The notes under the pieces were generated by a model. It saw only the letters and a list, made by a program, of their open reading frames with translations. It did not search any database and was not told the origin of the DNA. 64,000 nucleotides of DNA from Haloplanus ruber (GTDB taxonomy: Archaea > Halobacteriota > Halobacteria > Halobacteriales > Haloferacaceae), in assembly GCF_024494725.1 (NCBI RefSeq), contig NZ_JANHDK010000003.1, positions 391,325 to 455,324 on the forward strand, written 5' to 3'. A program made the translations under genes and the position numbers. Every line of letters begins with the position of its first letter. The first letter of the stretch is position 1. This document shows, one piece after another, positions 9,372 through 18,866 of this stretch.

Positions 9372-10780
9372 GCTACCCGACCCTCCCGCCCCCGCCCCGG
9401 ACGCAACGCCTCGGCGCCGGCGGGCGTCGCCGTCTCGTTCGCCGATTCGACCCACGCCGGCCGCGTCACCGACACCGGGCCGGGGACGATCCGTATCGTC
9501 GTCTCGACCCGTACCGCGGGGTCGTCCCGCGGGGTATACTCCCGGCGGATCACGCGGACGAGGCCGTCCTCGTCGACGACCGCCCGCCCGGTCATCTCGC
9601 TCGCGCCCCGCCACGGCTCACCGTCGACGGTCACCGCGACGAAGGCAGTCCCGTTGCGTTCGCCCGCGCCGACGACCCGCGACTCCTCGACGTCGAGGAG
9701 CCATCGGACGTACCGGCGCGTCCGGTCAACGTACCGATTGGGCGTCGACGTGTCCGACACCATCAACAGCCGAAACGCGGCGCGTTTGGGCGCGTCCTGC
9801 CCGCCGACCGGGTGTACGTACCGCACCGTCCCGTTGGCGTAGGCCGACACGTCCGCGACGTGGAGCGTCTGGTATTCGAGGGTTCCGAGGGTCCGGACCC
9901 GTGAGTGGTAGTGATCCGTCGCGGCGACGGCGACTCGTTCGACCGCGACTCCCCGCAGTTCGCCGTCGGCGTACTCCCGGTGGACGATCCGGAGGCGGTA
10001 CGGGCGCTCCGCCAGCGCCTCGGCGTGGGCGTTCGCCAGCGCTGACGCGTCCGCGACGCCGTCCCCGTCGATTCCGGGTGGTGGCTCGTCGCTCCCGGCG
10101 ACCGCAGCGCCCCCCTCGACTCCCGCCCCGGGTGTCGTCGTCGCGTTCGACTCCCCGCCGGGCGAGACGCCCGCCACCTCGGGCGACGTGACGCCTGCCC
10201 CTGCGACCACCGCGGCGCCGACGACGGCGACGGCGACCAGTCCCACGACCAGTCGAACGGGAGCGCTCGGGCGCGGGCCATCGCTGTCCGCCGTCCTCGT
10301 GGGGTCCCCGTCGGTCGCTCCGTCGGGGACGGCCGCACGCGGATCGGTGTCCGACGGTCCCCGGCCGGTGGCGCTCGGCTCCCCCTCGGTCCGGCGTGTC
10401 GGTGAGGCCTGTGTCGTGTCGTCGGCAGCCACACGCCGGGCGCCGTCGTCGGCGTCATCGACACTGTCGGTGCCGGTCTCGTCGGCTGCGGCGAACGCCT
10501 CCGGCGGCCGATCAAAAAAGCGCCGGCAGAGCCGGGTCCGGGCCTCGTCGTCGACGGCGTACGTCACCTGTTCGTGGAGGGTTTCGGCGTCGACGCTCGC
10601 CGGGACGTGTCGCGGTTCGTCTCCGTTGGGTGGTGTCACCACCACGTCCCCTCCCGCGTCGCGGCTGACCCGTTCGACCGTCCACCCGCGGGCCTCGTAC
10701 ACCGCCGCGACGAAGGCGGCACGCTCCTCCGGATCGAGCCCGTCGAGCGAGTCGCGGAAGCTCCCGGGTGGGATCGGCAT
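9368..10780 (-). CDS. Single-pass membrane protein inside the cobalamin operon
   Basis: A 470-residue protein of unknown function. Residues 1-95 form an acidic cytosolic domain whose opening ('[21 protein letters not shown]') resembles haloarchaeal restriction-endonuclease-like N-domains. A disordered acidic linker follows, then one transmembrane helix (about residues 174-200). The extracytoplasmic domain carries N-glycosylation sequons and repeated strands such as '[18 protein letters not shown]', resembling haloarchaeal lipoprotein-type sensor domains. Its stop overlaps the cobQ start by four bases. No cobalamin enzyme has this architecture; an operon-linked role is only inferred. Confidence 0.7.
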   Translation of the reverse strand: MPIPPGSFRDSLDGLDPEERAAFVAAVYEARGWTVERVSRDAGGDVVVTPPNGDEPRHVPASVDAETLHEQVTYAVDDEARTRLCRRFFDRPPEAFAAADETGTDSVDDADDGARRVAADDTTQASPTRRTEGEPSATGRGPSDTDPRAAVPDGATDGDPTRTADSDGPRPSAPVRLVVGLVAVAVVGAAVVAGAGVTSPEVAGVSPGGESNATTTPGAGVEGGAAVAGSDEPPPGIDGDGVADASALANAHAEALAERPYRLRIVHREYADGELRGVAVERVAVAATDHYHSRVRTLGTLEYQTLHVADVSAYANGTVRYVHPVGGQDAPKRAAFRLLMVSDTSTPNRYVDRTRRYVRWLLDVEESRVVGAGERNGTAFVAVTVDGEPWRGASEMTGRAVVDEDGLVRVIRREYTPRDDPAVRVETTIRIVPGPVSVTRPAWVESANETATPAGAEALRPGRGREGRVA

Positions 10781-10816
10781 ACCGTTCGCTAGGCGTTGGT
10801 CCTCAAAACCGTTCGG

Positions 10817-11452
10817 CTAGAACTCCGTCCCCTTCCGTGCGCGCTGACCGGCGTCGATTGGGTGGCGTTCCTTGCGAACCTCGCTCACCAGGTCGGCGTG
10901 GTCGTCGAGGTACGCGGGACGCTCGTGGCCACCGGTACAGACCAGTTCTACGTTCGCGGGCTTGGATTCGACCAGGTCGACCACGTCCGCCGGATCGATC
11001 AGCCCGCGGTTGGCCGCGTACAGCACCTCGTCGAGGATCAGCATGTGGACCCCTTCGGTCGGGTCGCCGTCGAGCGCCAACGGCTCGGTGAGGGTGGCGG
11101 CGGCGGCCGCATCCAGCAGGTCGCGGGCGCGTTCGAGGCCGCCTCGGGCCTTCGCGGCGTGGTCGTCGTCGTCGCTCCCGTCGGCGAAGCCGTGCCAGCC
11201 GTAGTGGCCCGTGTGTTCGTACGAGAACCCGTCGAGCTGTTGGATGGCCGCGTACTCGCCGCGCACGTCCTCGACGCTCTCGGCGCCGCCTTTCATGAAC
11301 TGGAGCAGATGCACCCGGTAGCCGTGGCCGGCGGTACGCGCTCCCATGCCGATGGCGGCCGTCGTCTTCCCCTTGCCGTCGCCCCACCACGCCTGGACGA
11401 GGCCGAACTCCGGTGGCGCTCGGGGGGTGACTCCGCCGCTGTCGTCGGTCAT
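10817..11452 (-). CDS. cobO: Cob(I)yrinic acid a,c-diamide adenosyltransferase
   Basis: A 211-residue CobA/CobO/BtuR-family enzyme that transfers the 5'-deoxyadenosyl group from ATP to cobalt(I) corrinoid. The P-loop WGDGKGKTTAA, the 'QFMKGG' motif and 'LILDEVLYAANRGLI' are all visible. The usual 'TGR' near the C-terminus is a TGGHERP variant here. Its start overlaps the stop of cbiZ by four bases (ATGA). Length is normal for the family. It acts in the cytoplasm at the centre of both de novo synthesis and salvage. Confidence 0.95.
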   Translation of the reverse strand: MTDDSGGVTPRAPPEFGLVQAWWGDGKGKTTAAIGMGARTAGHGYRVHLLQFMKGGAESVEDVRGEYAAIQQLDGFSYEHTGHYGWHGFADGSDDDDHAAKARGGLERARDLLDAAAAATLTEPLALDGDPTEGVHMLILDEVLYAANRGLIDPADVVDLVESKPANVELVCTGGHERPAYLDDHADLVSEVRKERHPIDAGQRARKGTEF

Positions 11453-12201
11453 CGCTCCGTGGTCGGGGACCGGTGGCCTTCAATGGTGAGGGTCGACACC
11501 CTCGCCCGCTCGTCCGTGCGGACGCCGGATTCGGCCGGGCCGTACTCTCCCTCGGGGTAGCGAGCGGCGAGGCTGGCATCGACGGCGTCGCGGACGCAGG
11601 CCCGGGCCGCCGCGCCAACGGGAGTTGCGCTCCCGGAGAAAGCGGCCGTTTCGCCCGTCGGGTCGCAGGCGGCGACGACGGCGTCGGTCGTCGTCCCGGG
11701 GACGCCCACCCGTTCGAGGAGCGTCGCCGCCTTCGCCTCCGCGGCGACAGTCAGCAGGTTCGCGAGCGCACCCGGCGCGAGCGAACGGGTCGTGCCGACG
11801 ACGACGTTCACCGTCCCGGGACCGTCCTCGGGGGTGTGGTGGATGTCGACAGCGTCACCCCGGTTCGCCGTCGACGCCGTGTCGCCCCCCACGGGAAGCG
11901 CCGCGGGGTTCGACACGCCGGCAGTGGCGACGGCCTCGACCGGGGGGAGTCGCGCCCGCCGGGCGTGTCGCTGGGCGACGCCCGTCAGCAGCGCTGGACC
12001 CCCTGATTTGGGGTCGAACCCCGCGGCGTCGAGGCGTTCCGCGACGTAGGTATCGAGGTCGGTCCGCTCCCAGCCCTCGGGGACGGTCACGTTGTAGGCG
12101 GCGGGTGCGGTCCGCTCGCCGCCGTCGTGTCCGGTCGAAAGCCACCGGGTCCCCGGCCGGGCGAGGCGACAGACGCCGTCGCGGACGGTGATCTCGAACA
12201 C
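11449..12201 (-). CDS. cbiZ: Adenosylcobinamide amidohydrolase
   Basis: A 250-residue CbiZ-family enzyme. It cleaves the aminopropanol arm of adenosylcobinamide to give adenosylcobyric acid, letting archaea salvage incomplete corrinoids. Recognisable blocks are 'TAGVSNPAALPVGGDT', 'GTVNVVVGTTRSLAPGALANLL' and 'KAATLLERVGVPGTTTDAVVAAC'. It begins a sub-block with cobO after a 168-base gap from cobD. A perfect AT-rich palindrome lies about 100 bases upstream and may regulate it. Confidence 0.93.
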   Translation of the reverse strand: MFEITVRDGVCRLARPGTRWLSTGHDGGERTAPAAYNVTVPEGWERTDLDTYVAERLDAAGFDPKSGGPALLTGVAQRHARRARLPPVEAVATAGVSNPAALPVGGDTASTANRGDAVDIHHTPEDGPGTVNVVVGTTRSLAPGALANLLTVAAEAKAATLLERVGVPGTTTDAVVAACDPTGETAAFSGSATPVGAAARACVRDAVDASLAARYPEGEYGPAESGVRTDERARVSTLTIEGHRSPTTER

Positions 12202-12303
12202 GAGTTCGCATACCCGCGTGCCCCGGAAAAAGTCAGGGCACGTCCGGGACGGTGAATCGCTGTCCCCACCGACTGGTCGATTCGTCTCCCCGATCCGAAT
12301 TTG

Positions 12304-12315
12304 ATATCGCGATAT
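12304..12315. promoter_or_regulatory. 12-bp palindrome, candidate operator upstream of cbiZ
   Basis: The perfect palindrome ATATCGCGATAT lies in the 168-base gap between cobD and cbiZ, about 103 bases upstream of the cbiZ start, in a locally AT-rich stretch. The same 12-mer occurs, extended to 14 bases, upstream of the AOR-family gene at 51583-51596. Symmetry, placement and recurrence suggest a binding site for a dimeric regulator; the regulator is not known. Confidence 0.45.
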
Positions 12316-12369
12316 ACGATTTATCTAGGCTGAACAGCGGATCGGCGTCGTGAACCACCGACTCGGCGG

Positions 12370-13377
12370 TCAGTCTCGTAGGGTCTCGAGGAGGCGGTCG
12401 TTCTCGGCCGGCCGCCGAATTGCGACGCGGACGTGGGAGTTGAGGCCGCGGAAGGTAGTGGCGTCACGGAGGACGATGCCGTCCGCGCGGGCGGCCGTCA
12501 GCACGTCCGCAACCGCTCGGTCGCCGACATCGAGCAGGAGGAAGGGAGCCGCCGACGGCCTCACCCCGTAGGCGGGGTCGAGAGCGTCGGCCATCCGCGC
12601 CCGCTCTCTGCGCACCCGGTCCCGCGTCTCGGCGACGAACTTCGTCTGCCGGAGACAGTAGGTCCCGACGTCGGCTGCGGGCGTGGAGAGCCCCCAGGCG
12701 GGGCGTGCGGCGTCCAGTCGGTCGTGCAGGTCGCCCGTCGCGACGGCCATCCCTGCCCGGAGACCGGGCAGACCGAACATCTTGGTCAGCGACCGCGCGA
12801 CGACGACGCCGGGTTCGCCCGCGAGCGTCCGATGGTCGGTGAAATCCAGAAACGCCTCGTCGACCAGCAGGACGGTGTCGGCGGCGCGACACTCCTGGGC
12901 GTACGCCCGGAGGTCGGCCCGCGGGTAGGCGTCGCCGGTGGGATTGTTCGGGTTACAGACAACGACCATCTCGTAGGGGTCGGGATCGGTTCGGAGGAGG
13001 CGGTCGTGGTCGACGAACGTCGGTTCCGCGCCCTGCAGGCGGACCTCGCGTTCGTACTCGCCGAAACTCGGCTTGGGGAGGAGGGTATCGTCACCTGGGC
13101 TGAGCGTCACCGCGACGGTGAGTCGGAGCGCCTCGCTCCCGCCGGCCGTGGGGACGACCGATAGCGGCTCACATCCCAGATACTCGCCGGCGGCGGTCCG
13201 GAAGGCACAGTAGTCATCGCTGGGGTACTGGGTCGCCGCTCCGTAGGCCGACTCGTAGACGCTGGCGACGCCGGGTGGTCGCTCGGGGTTGGTGTTGGCG
13301 CTGAAATCGAGAAGCGACGAGTCCGCCGCGCCGCCGTGCGGGACCCGCTCCACGTCAGCGACGGCGTCAGGGTCCAT
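12370..13377 (-). CDS. cobD: L-threonine-O-3-phosphate decarboxylase (PLP-dependent)
   Basis: A 335-residue fold-type I aminotransferase-like enzyme of the CobD/HisC group. It decarboxylates threonine phosphate to (R)-1-aminopropan-2-ol phosphate, the aminopropanol arm of cobalamin. Visible are '[14 protein letters not shown]', 'NPNNPTGD', 'DEAFLDF', the PLP lysine in '[15 protein letters not shown]' and '[16 protein letters not shown]'. The first ATG at 13377 overlaps cobT by 11 bases, consistent with coupling. Histidinol-phosphate aminotransferase is the main alternative; the cobalamin operon decides in favour of CobD. Confidence 0.92.
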   Translation of the reverse strand: MDPDAVADVERVPHGGAADSSLLDFSANTNPERPPGVASVYESAYGAATQYPSDDYCAFRTAAGEYLGCEPLSVVPTAGGSEALRLTVAVTLSPGDDTLLPKPSFGEYEREVRLQGAEPTFVDHDRLLRTDPDPYEMVVVCNPNNPTGDAYPRADLRAYAQECRAADTVLLVDEAFLDFTDHRTLAGEPGVVVARSLTKMFGLPGLRAGMAVATGDLHDRLDAARPAWGLSTPAADVGTYCLRQTKFVAETRDRVRRERARMADALDPAYGVRPSAAPFLLLDVGDRAVADVLTAARADGIVLRDATTFRGLNSHVRVAIRRPAENDRLLETLRD

Positions 13378-14371
13378 GGCGAGGAGTAAGACGTTCTACT
13401 ATGTCAAGCGTTCCGTCTGCGACGGCGTCGAGTGTGCCCGCCCGCTCGGCGACGAGAAGCGCTCCACCCATTCCCGCACCCTCCTTGGCCTCGCCGTCGG
13501 CGTAGCGGGCGAGCGCGTCGTCCCGGGTTCCGAATCCTGGGTCGGTGATCGCCGTCTCGCAGTCCAGGTCGGCGGCCAGAGAGAGGTCGGCGTCGGCGGC
13601 GACGTAGCTCGTCGACGCAAGCGTCAGCGGGTCGGCAACGCCAGCGTGTCGCACCAGCGCCGCCGCCGCGAGCAGTTGTGTTCCGCCGCCGAGGATCACA
13701 TCCGTCCCCGACTCTAGGGCGCCGGCGGTCAGGCCGGCGACGACGGCAAGCACCGGATCTCCCACGAAGCGGACGGCGAGTTCCGGGCGGTAGGCCGCCT
13801 CGCCGGGCGCCAGATCGCTCGCCTCGAACGCCGCCTCGATCACCCGCTCTTTCAGTTCTAGCGGGTTCTCCGGCAGCGACGAGGAGACGACCGACTTCCC
13901 TGCCGACGCCGTGTCGACGCCGAGTGCCCGAAGGACGCCCAGGGCGGTGGTCGTCCCACCGGGGATGGTCTCGCCGACGACCAGTTCGTCGTCGGGGAGA
14001 TTCCGGCCGAGGGTTCGCGCGGCCACCCACGCGCCCGGGGCGGTCGGGACGGGGTCTGCCTCCCGCACGTCGCGGCCAGGTTTCGCGCCAACGCCCACCG
14101 TCGGCGCCCCGGTCGGTTTCGCGAGCCCCGCGTCGACGACGAGCGTCTCGAAGCCCACGCGCTCGCGGACCGCGCGGGTGACAGCCGCGGGCGTCGGACA
14201 CCCCGTCGGACTCACCGGGACGACCGGCGCACGGACCAGGTGGCCGAACTCGATCAGTTCCGCGTCGGCACTCGGCGTGTGGACCCGCAGGTCGGCATCG
14301 GCGCCCGCGGCGCTGATGCCGTCGATTCGGGCGGTTTCGGTCGTGCCCGCGACGAGGACGAAGCGGGTCAC
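13367..14371 (-). CDS. cobT: Archaeal nicotinate-nucleotide:dimethylbenzimidazole phosphoribosyltransferase (CobT-like)
   Basis: A 334-residue protein of the archaeal CobT-like family, which activates the lower-ligand base by forming alpha-ribazole phosphate. Evidence: the '[27 protein letters not shown]' block, a [15 protein letters not shown] motif, the glycine-rich '[16 protein letters not shown]' segment and a C-terminal '[23 protein letters not shown]' block. It overlaps cobY by four bases and cobD by eleven. Which base it uses in vivo cannot be told from sequence. Confidence 0.9.
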   Translation of the reverse strand: MTRFVLVAGTTETARIDGISAAGADADLRVHTPSADAELIEFGHLVRAPVVPVSPTGCPTPAAVTRAVRERVGFETLVVDAGLAKPTGAPTVGVGAKPGRDVREADPVPTAPGAWVAARTLGRNLPDDELVVGETIPGGTTTALGVLRALGVDTASAGKSVVSSSLPENPLELKERVIEAAFEASDLAPGEAAYRPELAVRFVGDPVLAVVAGLTAGALESGTDVILGGGTQLLAAAALVRHAGVADPLTLASTSYVAADADLSLAADLDCETAITDPGFGTRDDALARYADGEAKEGAGMGGALLVAERAGTLDAVADGTLDIVERLTPRHGP

Positions 14372-14937
14372 GACAGGGCCTCCGCGACCTCCAGGTCGGC
14401 ACGGCGGTTCACGTTCACGGCGAGTCGTGGGTCGGTGCGTTCGTATATGTCGTCGTCGATTCCCGCGACGACGTTGACCCCGGCGGGCGCCAGCCGGCGG
14501 TCCCCGTGATCGAACGCCGTGTCGACGCTTACCCCCAGGCGGCGCTTCAGCGCGACCGGGACCGCGGCCGTGAGCGAGCGAGCGTCGGCACCGTCCCCCG
14601 CGGCGGCGAGGACGCGGTTGATCGTCGCCCCGGTCACGAGCGGAAGGTCGGCGGCGACGGTCAACACTGGCTGCTCCACTCGGTCAAGCGCGGCGTCTAG
14701 GTCCGCAATGTAGCCCTCGCCGGGCGTCTCGATCACACGCGCACCGGCCGCCCGCAGATGCCCGCGGGTCGCTGGCGCCAGCGGCGAGACGGCGAGGTGG
14801 ATCCGTTCGACCCGGCTGGTCGCGAGCGCCGCGCGCACGCGGTCGACCATGGGCGTCCCGGCGACCGGAACGAGGGGCTTCTCGGTGTCGCCGCCGAGAC
14901 GCGTCCCCGCGCCGCCACACATCACCAGAGCGTCCAC
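14368..14937 (-). CDS. cobY: Adenosylcobinamide-phosphate guanylyltransferase (archaeal)
   Basis: A 189-residue nucleotidyltransferase of the GlmU/MobA fold. The N-terminal '[34 protein letters not shown]' region gives the GTP-binding loop. CobY forms AdoCbi-GDP in archaea, replacing bacterial CobU. A GTG at 14937 is chosen because it keeps the first beta strand (DALV). The internal ATG at 14922, which forms a TGATG junction with cobS, would delete it. The chosen start overlaps cobS by 16 bases. Family length is normal. Confidence 0.9.
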   Translation of the reverse strand: MDALVMCGGAGTRLGGDTEKPLVPVAGTPMVDRVRAALATSRVERIHLAVSPLAPATRGHLRAAGARVIETPGEGYIADLDAALDRVEQPVLTVAADLPLVTGATINRVLAAAGDGADARSLTAAVPVALKRRLGVSVDTAFDHGDRRLAPAGVNVVAGIDDDIYERTDPRLAVNVNRRADLEVAEALS

Positions 14938-15671
14938 ACCACCACCCCCGCGTGAAGCGCGGCGACCCGCCCGAGTTCGTTCGCCGCGCCGAGGGCGTCG
15001 CCGGTGACGCCGCCGAGGGACGCCGTCGCCCACCGGCCGACGAGAAGCGCGGTGGCAGGTCCGGCGAGAAGCGTCGCCCCGAGCGCCGGCGCGCTCCCGG
15101 CCGGCGCGGCGAGGACGGCGGGAGCGGTGACGGCGACGACCGGCAGGAGCGCGGCCGCCGAGAGGTCGCCGACGACAGCCGACCCGAGGCCCTCGTGGCC
15201 GGGGTCACCAAGCGCCGCGAGCGTCGCCATCCCGACCTTGGCGCTCACCTCGGCGGCGAGTGCGAGACGGACGGCCACCCGGGGGCCGGCGCCGGCGACA
15301 CCGAGGCCGCCGAGCGCGAGGGCGACGAGCGTCGCACCAAGGGCCAACGCGCCGCCGACGCCCGTCGCCGAGTCCGTCAGCGCCTCGCGGCGCTCGGCGG
15401 CCGGGCCGTGGGCCGCGGCCGCGTCACCGCAGTCCGCGAGGCCGTCGGCGTGGGTCACGCCGGTCAGCAGGTAGAGCGCGGCGACGTAGCCCGCGACGGC
15501 GGTCGGCACCGGAAGCGGCGCGAGGAAAGGGAGGGCGGCGACGCCGCCGACGACGTAGCCCGCGACGACGAAGGCGGCGGGCGTGGCGCGGAAGGCGTTC
15601 CAGGCGGCCTCGTCCCCGCCGACGGGCAGGCGCGTCAGGAAGGCGAGCGCGCCGCGGATCGCCGTCAGCAC
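14922..15671 (-). CDS. cobS: Adenosylcobinamide-GDP ribazoletransferase (cobalamin-5'-phosphate synthase)
   Basis: A 249-residue polytopic membrane enzyme that joins AdoCbi-GDP and alpha-ribazole (phosphate). The N-terminal 'IRGALAFLTRLPVGG', the 'YLLTGVTHADGLADCGDA' motif with its acidic metal ligands, and several alanine/valine-rich helices identify CobS. A GTG at 15671 places the protein start directly at the conserved 'LTAIRGALAFLTRLP'. The longer frame upstream encodes arginine-rich nonsense antisense to cbiB. It overlaps cbiB by 7 bases. Confidence 0.92.
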   Translation of the reverse strand: MLTAIRGALAFLTRLPVGGDEAAWNAFRATPAAFVVAGYVVGGVAALPFLAPLPVPTAVAGYVAALYLLTGVTHADGLADCGDAAAAHGPAAERREALTDSATGVGGALALGATLVALALGGLGVAGAGPRVAVRLALAAEVSAKVGMATLAALGDPGHEGLGSAVVGDLSAAALLPVVAVTAPAVLAAPAGSAPALGATLLAGPATALLVGRWATASLGGVTGDALGAANELGRVAALHAGVVVWTLW

Positions 15672-16639
15672 GGCGGGATCACCACCGGTAGCGACGAGCC
15701 AGCCGTTCCCGCTAGCGCCGATCCACCCACTACCGCCACCGTCGCCGCGAGGCCGAACGCGAGCCACCCCGCGCGGGCGACGACGACGACCCCGCGGTCG
15801 GCGTCGGCTGGCGTCGGGAGCGCGCCGTCGGCCTCCGCCCCGCCGTCGAGACGGTACGCCCCCGGCTTCGTCAGGCACACGCCCAGCACGACTGCGAGTG
15901 TCGCCATCGGCCACCCGGCGTTCGGCGACGTCGGGCGCCGCGCCAGGGGTCTGGCCGCGCGGAGCGCCCCTGGGTTCCCTCCAGCAACCGCGAGGAGCAC
16001 AGCGCTCGCACGCGCGGGCACCCACATTACGAGGTCGTCAAGGCGCGCGGGCGCCCATCCCATGGGGTGAGAGCGGTAGCCAAAGGTCGAGTCGAGCGTG
16101 TTGACCGCCTTGACCCAGGCGGCGGCCGCGGCCGCGAGCGGGAGTGAAAGCGGCGCGAGGAGGGCGAACCCGGCGAGCGGTGCGACGAGGCCGTCGGCGA
16201 GGTTCTCGGCCGCGCTCTCGACGGCGGCGCTTCGCACCTCGCCCGCCGAGAGAGCGGTCGCGTCCCGTCCCGCCAGCGCCCGTAGGCGCTCCCTGGCGGC
16301 CGGGAGGTCGGCTCCGCTCGCCGCGACGACGGCCCGTGCCTCGTCGAGGAGCATCCGTCGGCTGGTGCAGGTAAAACAGACGACGGCGGCGGCGACTCCC
16401 CCGGCGAGGGGACCGAGGCGGGACGCGATGGCGACCCCACCGGCGGCGACGGCGGCGGCGACGAGGGGGACGGTGAGCGCCACGCCGACGCCGGCGAGTC
16501 GGGGGGTGGTCCAGGTCCGGTCGAGTGGGGCGAGTCCCCGTCCCAGCCAGGCGACCGGGTGGAGCGCCGCGGGAGGCTCCGCGAGCAGGCGGTCCAGTCC
16601 TGCGGCGAGGGCGACGCTCCCGGCGGCGATCAGGGTCAC
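15665..16639 (-). CDS. cbiB: Adenosylcobinamide-phosphate synthase
   Basis: A 324-residue membrane protein of the CbiB family, which attaches aminopropanol phosphate to adenosylcobyric acid. Diagnostic blocks are 'EPPAALHPVAWLGRG', 'VRSAAVESAAENLADGLVAPL', 'WVKAVNTLDSTFGYRSHPMGWAPARLDDL' and 'LGVCLTKPGAYRLDGG'. Several transmembrane helices are present. Its start overlaps the HAD gene's stop by four bases (ATGA). CobD upstream in the pathway makes its substrate. Confidence 0.94.
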   Translation of the reverse strand: MTLIAAGSVALAAGLDRLLAEPPAALHPVAWLGRGLAPLDRTWTTPRLAGVGVALTVPLVAAAVAAGGVAIASRLGPLAGGVAAAVVCFTCTSRRMLLDEARAVVAASGADLPAARERLRALAGRDATALSAGEVRSAAVESAAENLADGLVAPLAGFALLAPLSLPLAAAAAAWVKAVNTLDSTFGYRSHPMGWAPARLDDLVMWVPARASAVLLAVAGGNPGALRAARPLARRPTSPNAGWPMATLAVVLGVCLTKPGAYRLDGGAEADGALPTPADADRGVVVVARAGWLAFGLAATVAVVGGSALAGTAGSSLPVVIPPC

Positions 16640-17256
16640 GGTTCGGCCCCCAGTCGGTCGGCGAGGGCTGTGAGCGGCGTCTCGCCGACGTCGACGAAGG
16701 TGCCGCCGAGGGCCTCGACCCCCCCGTCGGTCTCCGGGTCGTCACCGACGTGGGTGAGGGTTGCGGGGTCGCTGCCGAGGTCGGTGGCGAGTGTCTCGAA
16801 GGGGGTCGGGTGAGGCTTTCGGAAGCCACAGGCCGCGCTGGTGACGACGGCGCCGAACCGACCCCGGAGGTTGGCACGCACGAGCGTCCGGGGGACCAGT
16901 TCCGGCACGCTACAGTTCGAACAGAGACCGACGGGGCCACACGCCTCGGCGGCGGCGAGGGCGTCCGCGACCCCGTCGCGACGGGTCACCGTGGGATCGA
17001 AGGCGGCGACGACGGCGCGTCTGACGACGCCGTCGGACGGCGTCACGCCGCGACTTCGGAGCGCCGCGGCGGCGTGGGCGGGGAGGGGAATCTCCGCCTC
17101 GTCGGGGATGTCGAGGTGGGACGTGCGGTAGGCGTCGCCCCAGTCGTCGGGGATGGGGACACCGCGGTCCCGGAGCTCGGCAGCGACGGCGGCGGCCGGG
17201 TCGGCCGGCGTCGACGCCGTCACGAGCGTCCCAAAGAGGTCGAAGGAGACTGTCAC
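16636..17256 (-). CDS. HAD-superfamily hydrolase, first gene of the cobalamin operon
   Basis: A 206-residue haloacid-dehalogenase-type phosphatase. Motif I is SFDLFGTLV; note that the second Asp of the usual DxDxT is replaced, giving D-L-F-G-T as in many HAD subfamilies. Motif II is near 'LCSNCSV', motif III is the Lys in 'CGFRKPHP', and motif IV is 'HVGDDPETD'. A GTG at 17256 puts motif I at the N-terminus; an ATG at 17286 is the alternative. It overlaps cbiB. No CobC or CobZ phosphatase is seen nearby, so this enzyme is a candidate for the final dephosphorylation step; that is inference. Confidence 0.85.
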   Translation of the reverse strand: MTVSFDLFGTLVTASTPADPAAAVAAELRDRGVPIPDDWGDAYRTSHLDIPDEAEIPLPAHAAAALRSRGVTPSDGVVRRAVVAAFDPTVTRRDGVADALAAAEACGPVGLCSNCSVPELVPRTLVRANLRGRFGAVVTSAACGFRKPHPTPFETLATDLGSDPATLTHVGDDPETDGGVEALGGTFVDVGETPLTALADRLGAEP

Positions 17257-17341
17257 GGGTCTCCCGAACGGTCGGCGCGGAGCCACTTGACCCCCGCGGT
17301 CGGCGCGGAAGGGTTAGGTCCCCGGCGCTCCGAGAGCGACC

Positions 17342-18076
17342 GTGACTATCGCCCGACTGCTCGGCATCGAGACGCCCGCCGACGCCGCCGACTGGTACGC
17401 GGCCGGGCGGGCCTACACCCGTCGGGTCGCGGCGGGGATGGAGTTCGACGGCGTCGAGGCCGTCGACGGCGACGGGGTGGCCGCGACGCTTCGGGCCAAC
17501 CCGACCGCACTGTCGCGCCGTGCGGCCGAATCTGTCGTCGGCGTCTTGGTCGGCGACGCCGTCTTCACCGACCCGTTCTGCGAGTGGATGCCGACGTGGT
17601 ACGAACTCGGCCTGTGGCCGGCGGCCAGACTCCTCGAACGCCGACTGCGGCGGATCGCCCGCGAGGTGGCGGCGGTTGCAGGGCTGACCGTCACGACGCC
17701 TCGGTTCTCGCGGCCCCGGGACGTCCTCGTGGCGGGTCGCTCGCCGCTCGCGGAGGTGTCGGGCTTTCGCGAGCGGTTCGTCCTCGCGGCGGCGGTGACC
17801 CACCTCGAGTGGTTCGCCCACGCCGCGGCCGCGGACGGTATCGCGGTGCCGCAGGACCTACTCGCGCGGGCGCGCCGGGAGACGCTCGAACATTACGCCG
17901 GGTCGGGCCGGCCGCTGTCGCCCCGGATTCGGCGCTTCCAGCGCCTGCTGTTCACCGACGGCGAATGGGTGCAGGCGGTCGACGCCGCGTACGGACTCGA
18001 TAGCTGGGTGTTCGACCGGTGGGCCCGGTGGCTGGACGCCGAACGGTCGCGTCTCGCCGCCGTGGCCGACGGGTGA
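17342..18076 (+). CDS. Conserved haloarchaeal protein of unknown function
   Basis: A 244-residue, largely helical soluble protein with many Trp and Arg residues; no domain recognised. It starts with GTG at 17342 (MTIARLLGIETPADAADWYAAGRAYTRR). It is divergent from the cobalamin operon, with 85 bases between starts, so the two may share a regulatory region. The abundance of conserved-looking aromatic and charged residues ('WMPTWYELGLWPAARLLERRLRR') suggests a real protein. Confidence 0.65.
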   Translation: MTIARLLGIETPADAADWYAAGRAYTRRVAAGMEFDGVEAVDGDGVAATLRANPTALSRRAAESVVGVLVGDAVFTDPFCEWMPTWYELGLWPAARLLERRLRRIAREVAAVAGLTVTTPRFSRPRDVLVAGRSPLAEVSGFRERFVLAAAVTHLEWFAHAAAADGIAVPQDLLARARRETLEHYAGSGRPLSPRIRRFQRLLFTDGEWVQAVDAAYGLDSWVFDRWARWLDAERSRLAAVADG

Positions 18077-18135
18077 CAGACAGGCGTCAGACACCGTCCA
18101 AGGTTTGAAATAACCCGCCATCGTGTCTGTGAACG

Positions 18136-18669
18136 ATGAGCAAGATCACGTTCCGCGCCGACGACGATCTCGTCGAGCGCCTGGAGGAGTTCGACGACTC
18201 CAAAAGCGAGGTGATGCGCGACGCGTTGCGCACCTACCTCGACGACGCGGAACGCGAACCGAGTGACGGTGGGGCCGACACGGCCGACCCTACGATGGCG
18301 TTGCTGGAGACGCTTCTCGCCGACGGGGCGTTTGCGCCGCGGGAGCCGCCGTCGATCAACGTAAACGTCACTGTCGACGGCGCGTCGACCGATCCGTCGG
18401 ACGTGTCCGTCGAACGCGAGTCCGAGACGACAGAGCGTAAGACGCAATCCGAGCGTCCGACCGACGAGGACGGGTCGGCGGCCGCGCGTAAAACGTGCTC
18501 CCAGTGTGGCGAGGAGATGTCCACCGGGCACGTCTACTGCCCAAACTGCGGTGAAAAAGGCGCACACCGCGTCTTCTGTGACTGTGGCGACGAGATTCGG
18601 TCGGACTGGGCGTTCTGTCCGAGCTGTGGCCGCCGAACGCCGGCAGCGGATGTGTTGGACCGTGCGTAA
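18136..18669 (+). CDS. cdrL: CdrL-like regulator: ribbon-helix-helix plus double zinc ribbon
   Basis: A 177-residue protein. Residues 1-40 are a ribbon-helix-helix DNA-binding domain (KITFRADDDLVERLEEFDDS, then SEVMRDALRTYL). An acidic linker follows, and the C-terminus carries two zinc-ribbon motifs (CSQCG...CPNCG and CDCG...CPSCG). In Halobacterium and Haloferax, CdrL is encoded beside cdrS-ftsZ2 and is reported to regulate that operon. Gene order and architecture here match. The symbol rests on synteny plus domain order, not on a search. Confidence 0.85.
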   Translation: MSKITFRADDDLVERLEEFDDSKSEVMRDALRTYLDDAEREPSDGGADTADPTMALLETLLADGAFAPREPPSINVNVTVDGASTDPSDVSVERESETTERKTQSERPTDEDGSAAARKTCSQCGEEMSTGHVYCPNCGEKGAHRVFCDCGDEIRSDWAFCPSCGRRTPAADVLDRA

Positions 18670-18707
18670 CCCAACCTACCCCGCTGTTTACGCCTCTCTC
18701 CACCTTC

Positions 18708-18866
18708 TGTCTTACAACGGCCGTTAGTTTTATACCGTATTGGTCTGTTGTTACGTTTGCGTAAGACGGTCGTCTTACAGATTCGGCGTCCGTGGGGTAG
18801 CGGGCCTCCACCGGACGATTCGAGCCTGTAAGACAGTGCGCGGGGTGCTGCCCGTTCCGTCTTACC
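18708..18866 (+). promoter_or_regulatory. cdrS-ftsZ2 promoter with four copies of a TGTAAGAC motif
   Basis: The cdrL-cdrS gap holds TGTCTTACA at 18708-18716, an 18-base palindrome with arms GTAAGACG and CGTCTTAC at 18761-18778, TGTAAGACA at 18827-18835 and CGTCTTACC at 18858-18866. A TATA-like TTTTATA lies at about 18728-18734, which would put a transcript start near the palindrome. Short symmetric sites in tandem are what ribbon-helix-helix dimers bind, so CdrL or CdrS is the obvious candidate ligand. Confidence 0.65.
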
